Source: Lewinellaceae bacterium
Lineage (GTDB): Bacteria; Bacteroidota; Bacteroidia; Chitinophagales; Saprospiraceae
Assembly: GCA_020636355.1 (NCBI GenBank)
Contig: JACJYB010000005.1
Coordinates: forward strand, 124,001 to 188,000
DNA length: 64,000 bases
Reading direction: 5' to 3'
Shown: positions 18,068 to 27,078 of the stretch, in pieces
Numbering within the stretch: the stretch's first letter is position 1
Layout of the letters: every line of letters begins with the position of its first letter
The notes under the pieces: model-generated
What the model was told of the DNA's origin: nothing
Databases searched by the model: none
Seen by the model: the letters and a program-made list of their open reading frames with translations, nothing else
Position numbers and translations under genes: made by a program

Positions 18068-19483
18068 ATGACTCGCCGAGTACCTACACCTGCTATGCTA
18101 CTGCGGATGATCCGTGTTTTTCTACAGGATTTGTTCAACCTGAATCTGGACAAAGCCGCTGACCAGGACACCATTGAATACATTCGGAAAGGCGTGATTT
18201 TCCGGGGAGCGAATTTATGGATTCTGATCTTCGCCATCATGGTAGCTTCCATCGGACTGAATAAAAACAGCGCGGCGGTTATCATTGGAGCGATGTTGAT
18301 CTCACCTTTAATGGGTCCCATTATGGGTGTCGGATTAGGGATGGGAATTAATGACATTCCTTTGATCCTGAAATCGCTAAAAAATCTGTCGATTGCAGTC
18401 CTGATCAGTATTGTCACTTCTGCCTTATATTTTGCCCTATCCCCCCTGAATGATGCACAGTCCGAATTGTTATCCCGTAAGTCTCCGGACCTCTTTGATG
18501 TGCTGATCGCGTTTTTTGGGGGGTTGGCTGGAATTGTTGCCGGATCACGGCAGGAGAAATCCAACGCTATACCGGGAGTTGCAATAGCGACGGCCTTGAT
18601 GCCTCCTCTGTGTACGGCAGGGTTCGGCCTGGGCACCATGCAATTTGATTATTTCTGGGGCGGATTTTACCTTTTCCTGATTAACGGGGTATTCATCAGC
18701 CTGGCAACCTGGATCATCGTTCGTTTCCTGAACTATCCCCATGTGGAATTCATCGACCCGAAACGGGAATTGCGAACGAAGCAACTCATCTTCCTTTTTA
18801 CATTAATAACCATCATTCCAAGTGCCGTTACGGCAGTTCGTGTCGTCCAGGAAAGCATTTTTAAAAACAAGGTCAATTTATTCATTGATAATGAGATCCG
18901 GAAAGGGATGCTTAAACGTTCGGTGATCACCAAGGACATTTATTACACCAGGGATAGCAGCCACATTACCCTGTTTCTGAGCGGTGATCCGATTCCCTCC
19001 ACTACCGTACATGCCCTGAGTGACCGCCTCAAAGAAGACAAAAGTTATCAGCTCAGGCATTTCACCCTGGAAGTACATCCCGAAGTAGGGAAGCAGGATA
19101 CCGTCAATTACAGCAACTTAATCAAAGAAATGAGTGTCCAGTTGCAAACGGAGTTTTTCCAGAATACGCTATCCCGGAATCAGGAAGAATTGACCCGGAA
19201 AGATCTCCAAATCGAAAATCTGGAAAAACAAATTGCCTCTTATTCCGCACAGCAATATCCGTTGGATGAAATCGCCGGCCAATTAAAGAAAATGGATCCC
19301 AATCTTCAATCCATCTCCATTGCACGCCTTCCCAAATTTGAAGTAGATTCCACCCGCCTGGATTCGATGACGGTGGCAATGATCCGTTTTAGCCGGAAAC
19401 CTAACACCACCAAACTAAATGAAATCAAAAGTTTTTTAGCCGGGTGGACCCGAACGACGGATTTGAAACTGATCGTTAATTAA
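18068..19483 (+). CDS. DUF389 (TIGR00341-type) membrane protein
   Basis: 471 residues. The N-terminal 230 residues are a DUF389 domain with about five or six membrane segments and the glycine-rich AAVIIGAMLISPLMGPIMG motif plus SNAIPGVAIATALMPPLC. A second hydrophobic stretch (LIFLFTLITIIPSAVTAV) leads into a soluble C-terminal region of about 200 residues with a short coiled coil (RKDLQIENLEKQIASY). Function is unknown; members are inner-membrane proteins of possible transport role. An ATG six residues upstream of the first helices fits; the nearest genes are unrelated. Confidence 0.85.
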   Translation: MTRRVPTPAMLLRMIRVFLQDLFNLNLDKAADQDTIEYIRKGVIFRGANLWILIFAIMVASIGLNKNSAAVIIGAMLISPLMGPIMGVGLGMGINDIPLILKSLKNLSIAVLISIVTSALYFALSPLNDAQSELLSRKSPDLFDVLIAFFGGLAGIVAGSRQEKSNAIPGVAIATALMPPLCTAGFGLGTMQFDYFWGGFYLFLINGVFISLATWIIVRFLNYPHVEFIDPKRELRTKQLIFLFTLITIIPSAVTAVRVVQESIFKNKVNLFIDNEIRKGMLKRSVITKDIYYTRDSSHITLFLSGDPIPSTTVHALSDRLKEDKSYQLRHFTLEVHPEVGKQDTVNYSNLIKEMSVQLQTEFFQNTLSRNQEELTRKDLQIENLEKQIASYSAQQYPLDEIAGQLKKMDPNLQSISIARLPKFEVDSTRLDSMTVAMIRFSRKPNTTKLNEIKSFLAGWTRTTDLKLIVN

Positions 19484-19531
19484 CCGCCTTCAACCGCCAG
19501 GTTCCTAATTAATCAAGTAAGCTTCCGTTGT

Positions 19532-20905
19532 ATGAAAACCATTATCGAGCCCTTTAAAATCAAATCGGTAGAACCCATTTATTTTACGACTTTTCACCAG
19601 CGTAAAGAATTGCTCCGAGCGGCACATTACAATCCGTTCTTACTCAAGGCACACGATGTCATTATTGATTTATTGACCGATAGTGGCACCTCTGCGATGA
19701 GTAGTGCCCAATGGGCCGGCATCATGCTGGGCGATGAGTCCTACGCCGGGGCCGACAGCTTTTTCAAGTTTGAAGCTGCCGTAAAAAAAATAACCGGATT
19801 ACCCGTGGTGATCCCTACCCACCAGGGCCGGGCTGCGGAAAAAATCCTCTTCACTATTCTCGGCGGTGCCGGCAAAACCGTGCTGAGTAACACGTTGTTT
19901 GACACTACCCGGGCCAATGTGGAATTTACCGGTGCAGAAGGTTTGGATCTGGTCTGTGCGGCAGGAAAACAACCTGGTCTTATCGCGGATTTTAAAGGAA
20001 ATATTGATCTTATTGCATTGGACACCCATATCCAACAGCTTGGAGCAGATAATATTCCAGCCGTCGTCATTACCATCACCAATAACTCTGGGGGTGGTCA
20101 GCCGGTTTCGATGGAAAACATTCGTGGGGCACGCGCCATTTGTACGAAATACCAGATTCCCTTGATTATTGATGCCTGCCGCTTTGCTGAAAACTGCTAT
20201 TTTATCAAAATGCGGGAGCCGGGTTTCAAGAACCACACGGTTCTGGAAATAGCCCAGCAATTATTTTCCCACGCGGATATGGTCACCATGAGCGCTAAAA
20301 AAGATGCCTTTGCCAATATAGGCGGATTTTTAGCGCTGCAGGATGAAGTCCTGGCTCAGCAATTCCGCAACCTGCTTATTGTTACCGAAGGATTTCCTAC
20401 CTACGGCGGTTTGGCAGGCCGGGATCTCGAGGCCATCGCGCAGGGCCTGGAGGAAATTGTGGATGAAGACTATCTGAAATATCGCATCCGGAGCATCGAA
20501 TACATTGGCGACAAGCTGTCCGAACAAGGCATACCCCTGGTCTTGCCGACGGGCGGACATGCGGTTTATCTGGATGCAGCTTCCTTTTTACCCCACATCC
20601 CACGCCATGAATACCCGGGTCAGGCGCTGGCTTGCGCTTTGTATCTGCATGGCGGAATCCGTGGCGTGGAAATCGGTAGTGTGATGTTTGGAAAATATGG
20701 TAAAGACGGAGGGCTGATCAGCCCCCCACTCGAATTGGTCCGGTTGGCCATTCCCCGTCGTGTGTACACGCAGAGCCATATGGATTATGTCACAGAAGTA
20801 ATTACCGATGTCTATCACCATCGCAATACCATCCGGGGGATGAAAATCACCTACGAAGCGCCCATGTTAAGGCATTTCACGGCGCGTTTTGAAATGCTGG
20901 GCTAA
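19532..20905 (+). CDS. tnaA: tryptophanase
   Basis: 457 residues, PLP-dependent beta-eliminating lyase converting tryptophan to indole, pyruvate and ammonia. The match is full length: LLTDSGTSAMS, PTHQGRAAEKI, ITNNSGGGQPVS, DACRFAEN, MSAKKDA with the PLP Lys near residue 257, EGFPTYGGLAGRD, and VLPTGGHAVYLDA. It is separated from tyrosine phenol-lyase by GVEIGS (Val and Ile where the phenol-lyase has an Arg pocket) and by LRHFTA (His where the phenol-lyase has Phe). No TnaC-like leader or TnaB permease is next to it, so the E. coli attenuation system is not evident. Indole production is expected. Confidence 0.93.
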   Translation: MKTIIEPFKIKSVEPIYFTTFHQRKELLRAAHYNPFLLKAHDVIIDLLTDSGTSAMSSAQWAGIMLGDESYAGADSFFKFEAAVKKITGLPVVIPTHQGRAAEKILFTILGGAGKTVLSNTLFDTTRANVEFTGAEGLDLVCAAGKQPGLIADFKGNIDLIALDTHIQQLGADNIPAVVITITNNSGGGQPVSMENIRGARAICTKYQIPLIIDACRFAENCYFIKMREPGFKNHTVLEIAQQLFSHADMVTMSAKKDAFANIGGFLALQDEVLAQQFRNLLIVTEGFPTYGGLAGRDLEAIAQGLEEIVDEDYLKYRIRSIEYIGDKLSEQGIPLVLPTGGHAVYLDAASFLPHIPRHEYPGQALACALYLHGGIRGVEIGSVMFGKYGKDGGLISPPLELVRLAIPRRVYTQSHMDYVTEVITDVYHHRNTIRGMKITYEAPMLRHFTARFEMLG

Positions 20906-20989
20906 ACGTAATTATGGATGACCGGGTGTACGATTGATGCTTACGACAAGAATCAATTCGTTAATTTCGCTGCTCAAGAAGTACTGAAC

Positions 20990-21934
20990 ATGGACGGTAT
21001 CCAAACCACCGATTTTTATTTTCATCCGGAGCAGGAAGTTTATCATGGCAAAGTACGTGATGTATACACCATCGGAGAGCGGATGGTCATGGTTGCATCT
21101 GACCGGATCTCCGCATTTGATCACATCCTGCCCCGGCCCATTCCCTACAAAGGACAGGTGCTGAATCAGATGGCAGCTTTTTTCCTGGAAGCCACCCGCG
21201 ATATTGTACCCAACTGGATGGAGGCCTGCCCGGATCCCAATGTGATGATCGGTAAAAAATGCATTCCGCAACGAGTGGAAATGGTCATCCGGGGATACCT
21301 TGCCGGCCACGCCTGGCGTCAATATAAGTCCGGCGAAAGAGTGCTCTGCGGAGTTGCCATGCCCGATGGCATGCGTGAATCCGATAAATTTCCGGAGCCC
21401 ATCATCACTCCGGCCACAAAAGCCGATGAAGGTCATGACGAGGACATCACCAGAGAAGATATCCTGAGCCGCGGCCTGGTCGACCCCGGTCATTACGAAA
21501 GGATGGAACGTTATACCCGGGCACTTTTTGCACGTGGTACCGCAATGGCCGAAGCCCGTGGACTAATATTGGTTGACACGAAATACGAGTTCGGCATCTA
21601 CCAGGATGAAGTTGTGCTTATCGATGAAATCCACACCCCCGATTCCTCGCGATATTATTACCTCGAAGGGTATGCTGAAAGACAACAACGCGGAGAACAT
21701 CAAAAGCAACTCTCCAAAGAATTTGTCCGTGAATGGCTGATGGATCATGGTTTCCAGGGACTCGAAGGCCAGATCATGCCGGATATGCCAGATGATTTTG
21801 TCATCGAGATCAGTGAAAGATATATTCACCTGTACGAACTGATGACGGGCACCACCTTTGAGAAAGCAGACTATGGCCAGGTGCTGGACCGGATCCGGCA
21901 TAACGTGGAAGCTTATCTTGGCAGTAGTCAGTAA
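20990..21934 (+). CDS. purC: phosphoribosylaminoimidazole-succinocarboxamide synthase
   Basis: About 314 residues from the ATG at 20990; an upstream in-frame ATG at 20918 would add 24 residues that are not conserved-looking. Signatures: YHGKVRDVYTIG, MVASDRISAFDHILP, RGYLAGHAW, LILVDTKYEFG, LIDEIHTPDSSRYY. It joins aspartate to CAIR in an ATP-dependent step of purine biosynthesis and is of the long, single-domain type. It is alone here, with no other pur genes adjacent. Confidence 0.96.
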   Translation: MDGIQTTDFYFHPEQEVYHGKVRDVYTIGERMVMVASDRISAFDHILPRPIPYKGQVLNQMAAFFLEATRDIVPNWMEACPDPNVMIGKKCIPQRVEMVIRGYLAGHAWRQYKSGERVLCGVAMPDGMRESDKFPEPIITPATKADEGHDEDITREDILSRGLVDPGHYERMERYTRALFARGTAMAEARGLILVDTKYEFGIYQDEVVLIDEIHTPDSSRYYYLEGYAERQQRGEHQKQLSKEFVREWLMDHGFQGLEGQIMPDMPDDFVIEISERYIHLYELMTGTTFEKADYGQVLDRIRHNVEAYLGSSQ

Positions 21935-21941
21935 TCAGATT

Positions 21942-22290
21942 AAGGAGTTAATAAGTTAATAGGTGAATAAGTTAATGAGTTGGTCTACAACACCACCTTT
22001 TAAGTTAATCAGTTAATCTGATAATAAGTTAATGAGTTAGTCCCCACAATACCAAAACACCACAACACCACAACACCACAATACCTCCTTTTGAGTTTAT
22101 GAGTTAATATGAGAATAAGTTAATGAGTTAGTCCCCAAAACACCACAATACCAAAACACCACAAAACCAAATCACCACAACACCAAATCACCACAACACC
22201 ACTCTTTGAGTTAATCAGTTAATCAGAGAATAAGTTAAAGAGCTAGTCCAAAACACCACAACACCACAACACCACAATACCATCATCATC
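21942..22290. repeat. intergenic tandem repeats with ACACCACA microsatellite
   Basis: The 378 bases between purC and the next gene hold no gene. Four units of about 60-115 bases begin with AATAAGTTAATGAGTTAGTCC or a variant at about 21966, 22024, 22114 and 22229. Each continues into a run of ACACCACA/AATACCA words and ends in TTTGAGTTAATCAGTTAAT. Unit length varies mainly in the number of CACCACAA words, as expected of slipped-strand expansion. Spacers differ in length and are themselves repetitive, so this is not a CRISPR array. Confidence 0.85.
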
Positions 22291-22312
22291 AACCCGTAAA
22301 TACCTGAACACA

Positions 22313-23512
22313 TCATTCCACATAATCCTGCAGGTACCAGAAGTTCTCAGTCAATAACCCATCTCTGGTAATGGTAGCCCTTTTGAGAATGTTTCCTTCG
22401 TCTCCATTAAAAAATTGCGGTAGGATGTGGTTGATGAATTGATTTCCAAAGGTCAGGGAGGCATCTCTGGGCAATTCATTGGGTAAATTGTCGATGGCCA
22501 TGACATCAACGCTTTTTGAGTTAAAAGGAGGGGTTTCCTGATTTGTTGAAGGGTCGTAGCCATAGACAGGGTCGGAAATGGTTGATGCACGCAAAGTACA
22601 GGGTACCGACGCTTCCGGAGCAATGTCACAGCTGATATCGGCAATCACCTGAATGCGAAAATCGGGCTGAACCATCTCTTCCCTGGTGAAAAACGCAGGC
22701 GCTTTCGGATCCCAGTAAATGCCATTGATCAGAATGTCGCACACCCGGTAATAGTCTGCGAATATGGATCTAAATCGCTGTGGATCGGTATAATATTCGT
22801 TTTTGTTAAAAGGAATTCCTTCCAGGTGTTCTGCATAATCTTCAGCCGATAGCTGGGCAAATACAGGCCGCTCGTAGACATTCTCCAGAAAATCCTCCGG
22901 TGAGACCCGGTGAAATCCCATGTCCTTCAGCACCTGTACGGCTCCCGTGCCTACCCGCCCGGTTCCGGTCACGACAATGCGCAAAGGTGGCCAGGTAATC
23001 GCATTAAACTGGGTCCTGGCGTCCTGGTAATCCCTGCAATCCTTCATCCGCTTTAGCGCAAATAGCCCGGTACGCTGACCGTAGGTCCAGATCCCGTTGT
23101 ATGCGCCAACCATTCCGGCAAAATGGCCAAATGCTATCAAACGGTTGTTGTATTCATCGGTTAGGACTTCATAGTCTATAAGTGTGATCTTCCGTTCAAG
23201 GATCGTCTGGAGCATTCGGCGGTTGTAGGGTTGCTTTTTGATCGTGTGGGAGAAAAACATGTAGGTTTTTCCTGGCATCAAATCGCTTATTCGCACCTCT
23301 TTGACGCCCATTAACACATCACAAAACGCTATATCATCTACGACCGGAACTCCCGCTTTCAGGTATTCCTCGTCCTGGTAGCAGCGATTGACTGATCGCT
23401 GTACAAAGACTTCTATACCAAACTTTTCGATGACCAGGGCACATTGTGAGGGCGACAAAGGTACCCGCGTGTCCGGAGGTATTTTCCCTTCTCGAACAAT
23501 ACCAATTTTCAT
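22313..23512 (-). CDS. saccharopine/alanine dehydrogenase-superfamily oxidoreductase
   Basis: 399 residues. The N-terminal domain opens like the AlaDH/PNT and saccharopine dehydrogenase family (MKIGIVREGKIPPDTRVPLSP, DVLMGVKEV) and a central nucleotide-binding domain has VVTGTGRVGTGAVQVL. YMFFSHTIKKQPYNRRML and VIADISCDIAPEASVPCTL are patterns of the saccharopine dehydrogenase (lysine-forming) branch. The product is a cytosolic NAD(P)-dependent amino-acid dehydrogenase, probably saccharopine dehydrogenase-like; the exact substrate is not fixed by sequence. No lysine genes are adjacent. Confidence 0.8.
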   Translation of the reverse strand: MKIGIVREGKIPPDTRVPLSPSQCALVIEKFGIEVFVQRSVNRCYQDEEYLKAGVPVVDDIAFCDVLMGVKEVRISDLMPGKTYMFFSHTIKKQPYNRRMLQTILERKITLIDYEVLTDEYNNRLIAFGHFAGMVGAYNGIWTYGQRTGLFALKRMKDCRDYQDARTQFNAITWPPLRIVVTGTGRVGTGAVQVLKDMGFHRVSPEDFLENVYERPVFAQLSAEDYAEHLEGIPFNKNEYYTDPQRFRSIFADYYRVCDILINGIYWDPKAPAFFTREEMVQPDFRIQVIADISCDIAPEASVPCTLRASTISDPVYGYDPSTNQETPPFNSKSVDVMAIDNLPNELPRDASLTFGNQFINHILPQFFNGDEGNILKRATITRDGLLTENFWYLQDYVE

Positions 23513-23699
23513 ATTCTGGTTAGGCTTTTAAATTGGGCTGACATTTCGCCATCCCGCAGGTTCGAATATACTGAGAATACCTGCGCCACATCAAATGATG
23601 CAAATCATTTTTTGTTCAGCATCCCTGACCCAGGAAAGTCTGAGTGGTCCCCCGGACAGGATTAAGTGCAAACTACAGCGACAATGAACCCTTATCGTA

Positions 23700-24095
23700 T
23701 CACACCCGGGCCTTTTTAGCTTGTTTGATTAACGCTACGGATAAAAGCAATACGGTGAAGCCCAGGATAAAGTATGCTGCATGCAACCAATGGACCGATT
23801 GTATAAGTATGGTTTGGATGAATATCCAACCAATCAGTATTAACCCGGCAGACATGGCCAGCCAATACTGATATCTTGTGTTTTTAAAAAGTGAAATGGC
23901 CGCCATCAGTGACGACCCTCCCACGATCATCGCCAGTAATATTCCGGGAACGAAGTAATTCTGAAATGGCGTGGTTTCTAATAAATCTGGCGGGAAATGA
24001 AATATCCGCCCATCCGGGTTAAGCATTAATAGCCCACCAGACGGGATGGCTGATAAGGCATTAAAAAGACACAGGATGAATAGGATTCTCCGCAT
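23700..24095 (-). CDS. four-helix membrane protein of unknown function
   Basis: About 131 residues from ATG 24095 (an ATG at 24125 is also in frame). Four hydrophobic segments: ILFILCLFNALSAIPSGGLLML, YFVPGILLAMIVGGSSLMAAISL, YWLAMSAGLILIGWIFIQTIL and AAYFILGFTVLLLSVALI. A short periplasmic-type loop (RIFHFPPDLLETTPFQ) follows the first helix. No recognised family; integral inner-membrane protein. Confidence 0.7.
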   Translation of the reverse strand: MRRILFILCLFNALSAIPSGGLLMLNPDGRIFHFPPDLLETTPFQNYFVPGILLAMIVGGSSLMAAISLFKNTRYQYWLAMSAGLILIGWIFIQTILIQSVHWLHAAYFILGFTVLLLSVALIKQAKKARV

Positions 24096-24207
24096 GATAT
24101 CTGGCTTCTGGTTAATAAAAGTCACAAAACCCTAACCACCCGACACAGATGGAATTAAAGCCACAAGGAAAAACCAGATTGAAAGAAGTCCAGGTTAGAA
24201 TGAATTA

Positions 24208-24396
24208 TTACGGCCCTTCACCCGGAGTCGGTGGCTCATATCCCGGAGTTACAAAGGAATCCATATCCTCTGCTTCATCCAGTTGATCATCTTCGTTGAT
24301 TAGCGGAACTTCCGGATCCGGAAGAATTGGGGAAACTGATCCTTCCCGGCCAGGCGGTTCGCGAAGCTTGCTGAGGTTACTCTTTTCTTTGCTCAT
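24208..24396 (-). CDS. small proline-rich acidic protein, unknown
   Basis: 62 residues, MSKEKSNLSKLREPPG start, then PILPDPEVPLINEDDQ and a strongly acidic DEAEDMDS stretch ending in GYEPPTPGEGP. It is likely disordered and has no signal or membrane segment. Good ATG and codon use support a gene, but the small size leaves doubt. Confidence 0.5.
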   Translation of the reverse strand: MSKEKSNLSKLREPPGREGSVSPILPDPEVPLINEDDQLDEAEDMDSFVTPGYEPPTPGEGP

Positions 24397-24579
24397 CCGT
24401 CAGAGGCTTTGATATCTGGAATAGATAATATTAATCCGATGACCATACAATGACCGGGATCAGACGACGATTTGATCACAATTTGTTTTGAAGTCAAAGC
24501 CAAAGGAACTTTTCAGGGATTTCATTAGTTTTGTGACTTGATGGCTCGAAGGACCATCCCGCTCGAACCAATAACTAAC

Positions 24580-24946
24580 GGGGCTGACTGGATTTGACAG
24601 GAAATGATATCGGTAAGTAAGCATGCCGTAGGATGATCGTCTAACTACGTAAATCCACACGATCAAACAACAATTGGCGACTACAATTACGCCTTGGCAG
24701 CCTAATTCTAGGAGTTAGAATGCCTTTATGCCGTACGTTTGATTCCTGATACACAATGTACCGCGTATAACAAACCCGCAGGATAGCTTGAGCGACCGTT
24801 CCGACGCTTGGGCGAAATAAAGGAAACCGGATAACTGCACGTCTGTTTAAGAGCCGGCAGTTGTCTTAAAATCAAATCTTAATCTAAGCATGTAGAAAGC
24901 TTATGGGTACTTTCTCTGGACCCGGGTTCGACTCCCGGCAGCTCCA
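24580..24946 (+). ncRNA. ssrA: transfer-messenger RNA (tmRNA)
   Basis: The 5' end GGGGCTGACTGGATTTGACAGG and 3' end GGTTCGACTCCCGGCAGCTCCA are the tmRNA tRNA-like domain; GGGGCTG pairs with CAGCTCC to close the acceptor stem. A tag frame at 24676-24705 reads GDYNYALAA followed by TAA, the typical YALAA proteolysis tag. The resume codon is probably GGC at 24676. It rescues stalled ribosomes with SmpB and marks the truncated products for degradation. CCA is not fully encoded (CTA follows the discriminator). The run of seven T immediately downstream (24950-24956) can act as a terminator. Confidence 0.95.
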
Positions 24947-25217
24947 CTATTTTTTTCTCCACCTGCTCGTCCTTCAACAAATATTCAGCTATCTTATTTT
25001 AAAGCTTGACTTATACAATACTTTTCATTATATTGAAATATATTTTATAAAAAATTTACACTTTAGCAATAAATATTTAATCAAGCTTTAAGTCCAACTT
25101 CCAGAATCAACAAATAAAAACTACCATTACATCTATCCAATATTCCTGATACTGGAATATTCCATTAATTAATATCAGTTGAAGTTTAACTAATATTCAC
25201 TACAAAATTTCGAGTAA

Positions 25218-26025
25218 ATGGATTCATCGGAATTACCCACATTTCTGTTTAGAAGTCGAGATGCTTCAGGCGGTGAGCAAATATATCTGGCCCTTTTGAA
25301 AGAAGATCAAGTTTCACCACCGTTTGACGAAGGATCCCTAAACATCAGCATGGACGAAGTCCGGGATTTTGCTTGGGGGAACCTTAAAATGGAGAGACCC
25401 TGCATTAAGTATTGAATTTGAAAACGACATTCTAATAAAGTCAATTAGCCAAAGTGAAGACAGGAATGAAATCGCCGAATTTCATTTACGGACATTAGCA
25501 TTAATCTATCCCGAAATTGAGGAAGGGCCAATATTTGAAAGATTAATTGATCTAACAAATGCGAATATGCCGCTACCGGAAAATGAAATTACAATCCAAA
25601 ATTTGCATAATTTAGAACTTCAGGTGTTTATGGAAAGCGATCAAGGCTGTCTCGCATACATTGAATTTGGTGAAGGTTATCAAGATTCGGAACCATATAT
25701 TGAATATTTGGCTCGACATCATTCCGATATTCAAAATGAATCATTTGAACAAAATATAAACACCAGGACTGAAATATTTCACATTCCTTATCGAATAAAT
25801 TACCAAAACTTAGACCTTATACCCTATGACAAATTTTCTTATAAGTATCCTACTCCGAAACAACCTGTGACTCGAACCCATTTCACAGATGCATACGCCG
25901 GAAATGATTCAGAAAATACCAGTAATTTAATACATACTAACTTTCTTGTACGCATCATTACATTTCGACGTTATAATAAATCAATAAACAATATCCTTAA
26001 TCGCGTACGTGAACTTAAACAATAG
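25218..26025 (+). pseudogene. unknown protein of the island after tmRNA, one-base frameshift
   Basis: Two overlapping frames join into one protein of about 270 residues. The first (25218-25415; MDSSELPTFLFRSRDASGG...MDEVRDFAWG) passes into the second (to 26025; TLKWRDPALSIEFEND...) at a run of five G at about 25374-25379; four G would restore WGTLKW. The sequence is AT-rich, soluble and acidic, with no motif I recognise. It ends seven bases before the hydrolase gene, so the two form a unit. The shift may be a sequencing error, slippage switching or decay; the long intact second frame favours a recent event. Confidence 0.6.
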
Positions 26026-26031
26026 ACTGCC

Positions 26032-26991
26032 ATGGAGCTCTCAAATAATTATCGGCTGAGGAGATTGATCCATACGGAAAGTAGTGGATACCACCAGCTT
26101 GAGCTTATAAAGAATCCAAATGAAATTGACTTTCAAGTTAGAACTTTACTTCTTATTCACGGAGCATTGTCAAGTATTGATAAAAGCTTTAAGGATTTAC
26201 TAAGCATGTCTCCCAGCTTTCTAGCAAGCTTGATGGGCCCTGTTTATCAGCAAATACTATTTTTTGATCATGATTCGTGGGGTGATCGTCCAGAAAAAAA
26301 TGCCAATTATTTAAATGATGTATTATTTGGAGGGAACAGGTTCAGTGGAAACAATCTTGATCTTCTGACGACTAGTCGAGGCTCGTTGGTCGCTTTCGAT
26401 CTAACGATTTTAAATCCAAGAATGGATATTGGAAAAGTAATCATGTTCTCACCCGGAGGATGTGGATACCTTACCTCCTTGGATGGTATTAGTAAGTGGC
26501 TAACCTTAATCAGCAAAATTGACCCTTCAAGTATTCTGGATATACTTGCACTAATAACCTCTGGGGCAACAGCATTACTAAGAACCTCAGGAATGAAGGA
26601 TTCATTTCCTAATAGCACTTTTCTTTCCACAGCTTATTCTACAGATCTCAGATATCCGGTTGAATTCAGATCGATGTCTGCGGATTATCACCAAAGACTT
26701 TATGACAAAGAAACTGATGAATTTAAACGTTTCGTATGCAAAGCTTTAAGCGGCGGAGCCGACTTAGCCCTAAAATTGTTTTTAGGCAAAGAACATGACT
26801 GGGTTATTGGAAGAAGGGAGCAGAATATGCAAATTCAAGGATCAAATGCTACGTCCACGAACACTGAATTTAAATGCAGGCATGGAAGGTATTTTCGGCC
26901 GCATTATCCGCTTCAAGAAAATCATCCCAACCAAGATTATATGCTATTTGATGAAATTTATCAATTTTTATCAAGTCCCCCAATCATTTAA
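26032..26991 (+). CDS. alpha/beta-hydrolase-fold protein with atypical nucleophile elbow
   Basis: 319 residues. LLLIHGALSSIDKSFKDLL is the usual beta-strand plus oxyanion HG motif, followed by QQILFFDHDSWGD, and LDLLTTSRGSLVAFDL is the nucleophile elbow, with Thr in place of the usual first Gly of G-x-S-x-G. HDWVIGRREQ near residue 255 may carry the acid and HGRYFRPHY the His. The layout recalls hydrolase domains found beside caspase-like CHAT proteins in predicted bacterial conflict systems (DUF7379-like); that placement is tentative. It is cytosolic (no signal), AT-rich compared with flanking genes and paired with an unknown upstream gene. Confidence 0.7.
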   Translation: MELSNNYRLRRLIHTESSGYHQLELIKNPNEIDFQVRTLLLIHGALSSIDKSFKDLLSMSPSFLASLMGPVYQQILFFDHDSWGDRPEKNANYLNDVLFGGNRFSGNNLDLLTTSRGSLVAFDLTILNPRMDIGKVIMFSPGGCGYLTSLDGISKWLTLISKIDPSSILDILALITSGATALLRTSGMKDSFPNSTFLSTAYSTDLRYPVEFRSMSADYHQRLYDKETDEFKRFVCKALSGGADLALKLFLGKEHDWVIGRREQNMQIQGSNATSTNTEFKCRHGRYFRPHYPLQENHPNQDYMLFDEIYQFLSSPPII

Positions 26992-27078
26992 CAAACTTCA
27001 TAGCTATTGTGATTATTTAATTAAATCGTCACTAAAGCATTGAAAACTTTCAATCTTTTTCATTAAAATAATCTCATC

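Noticed and set aside
19532..20905. Tyrosine phenol-lyase
   Set aside because: The pocket residues (GVEIGS and LRHFTA) are those of tryptophanase.
21942..22290. CRISPR-like regularly repeated region
   Set aside because: Repeat units vary in length, the spacers are themselves ACACCACA microsatellite, and no cas gene is near.
24521..24540. Bacteroidota-type -7 box (TAGTTTTG) for tmRNA
   Set aside because: It lies about 50 bases upstream of the mature 5' end and has no clear -33 partner, so I do not claim it.
26992..27078. Second attachment site (copy of the ssrA 3' end) closing the island
   Set aside because: I looked for the GGTTCGACTCCCGG motif to the right of the island and found no copy before ppsA.
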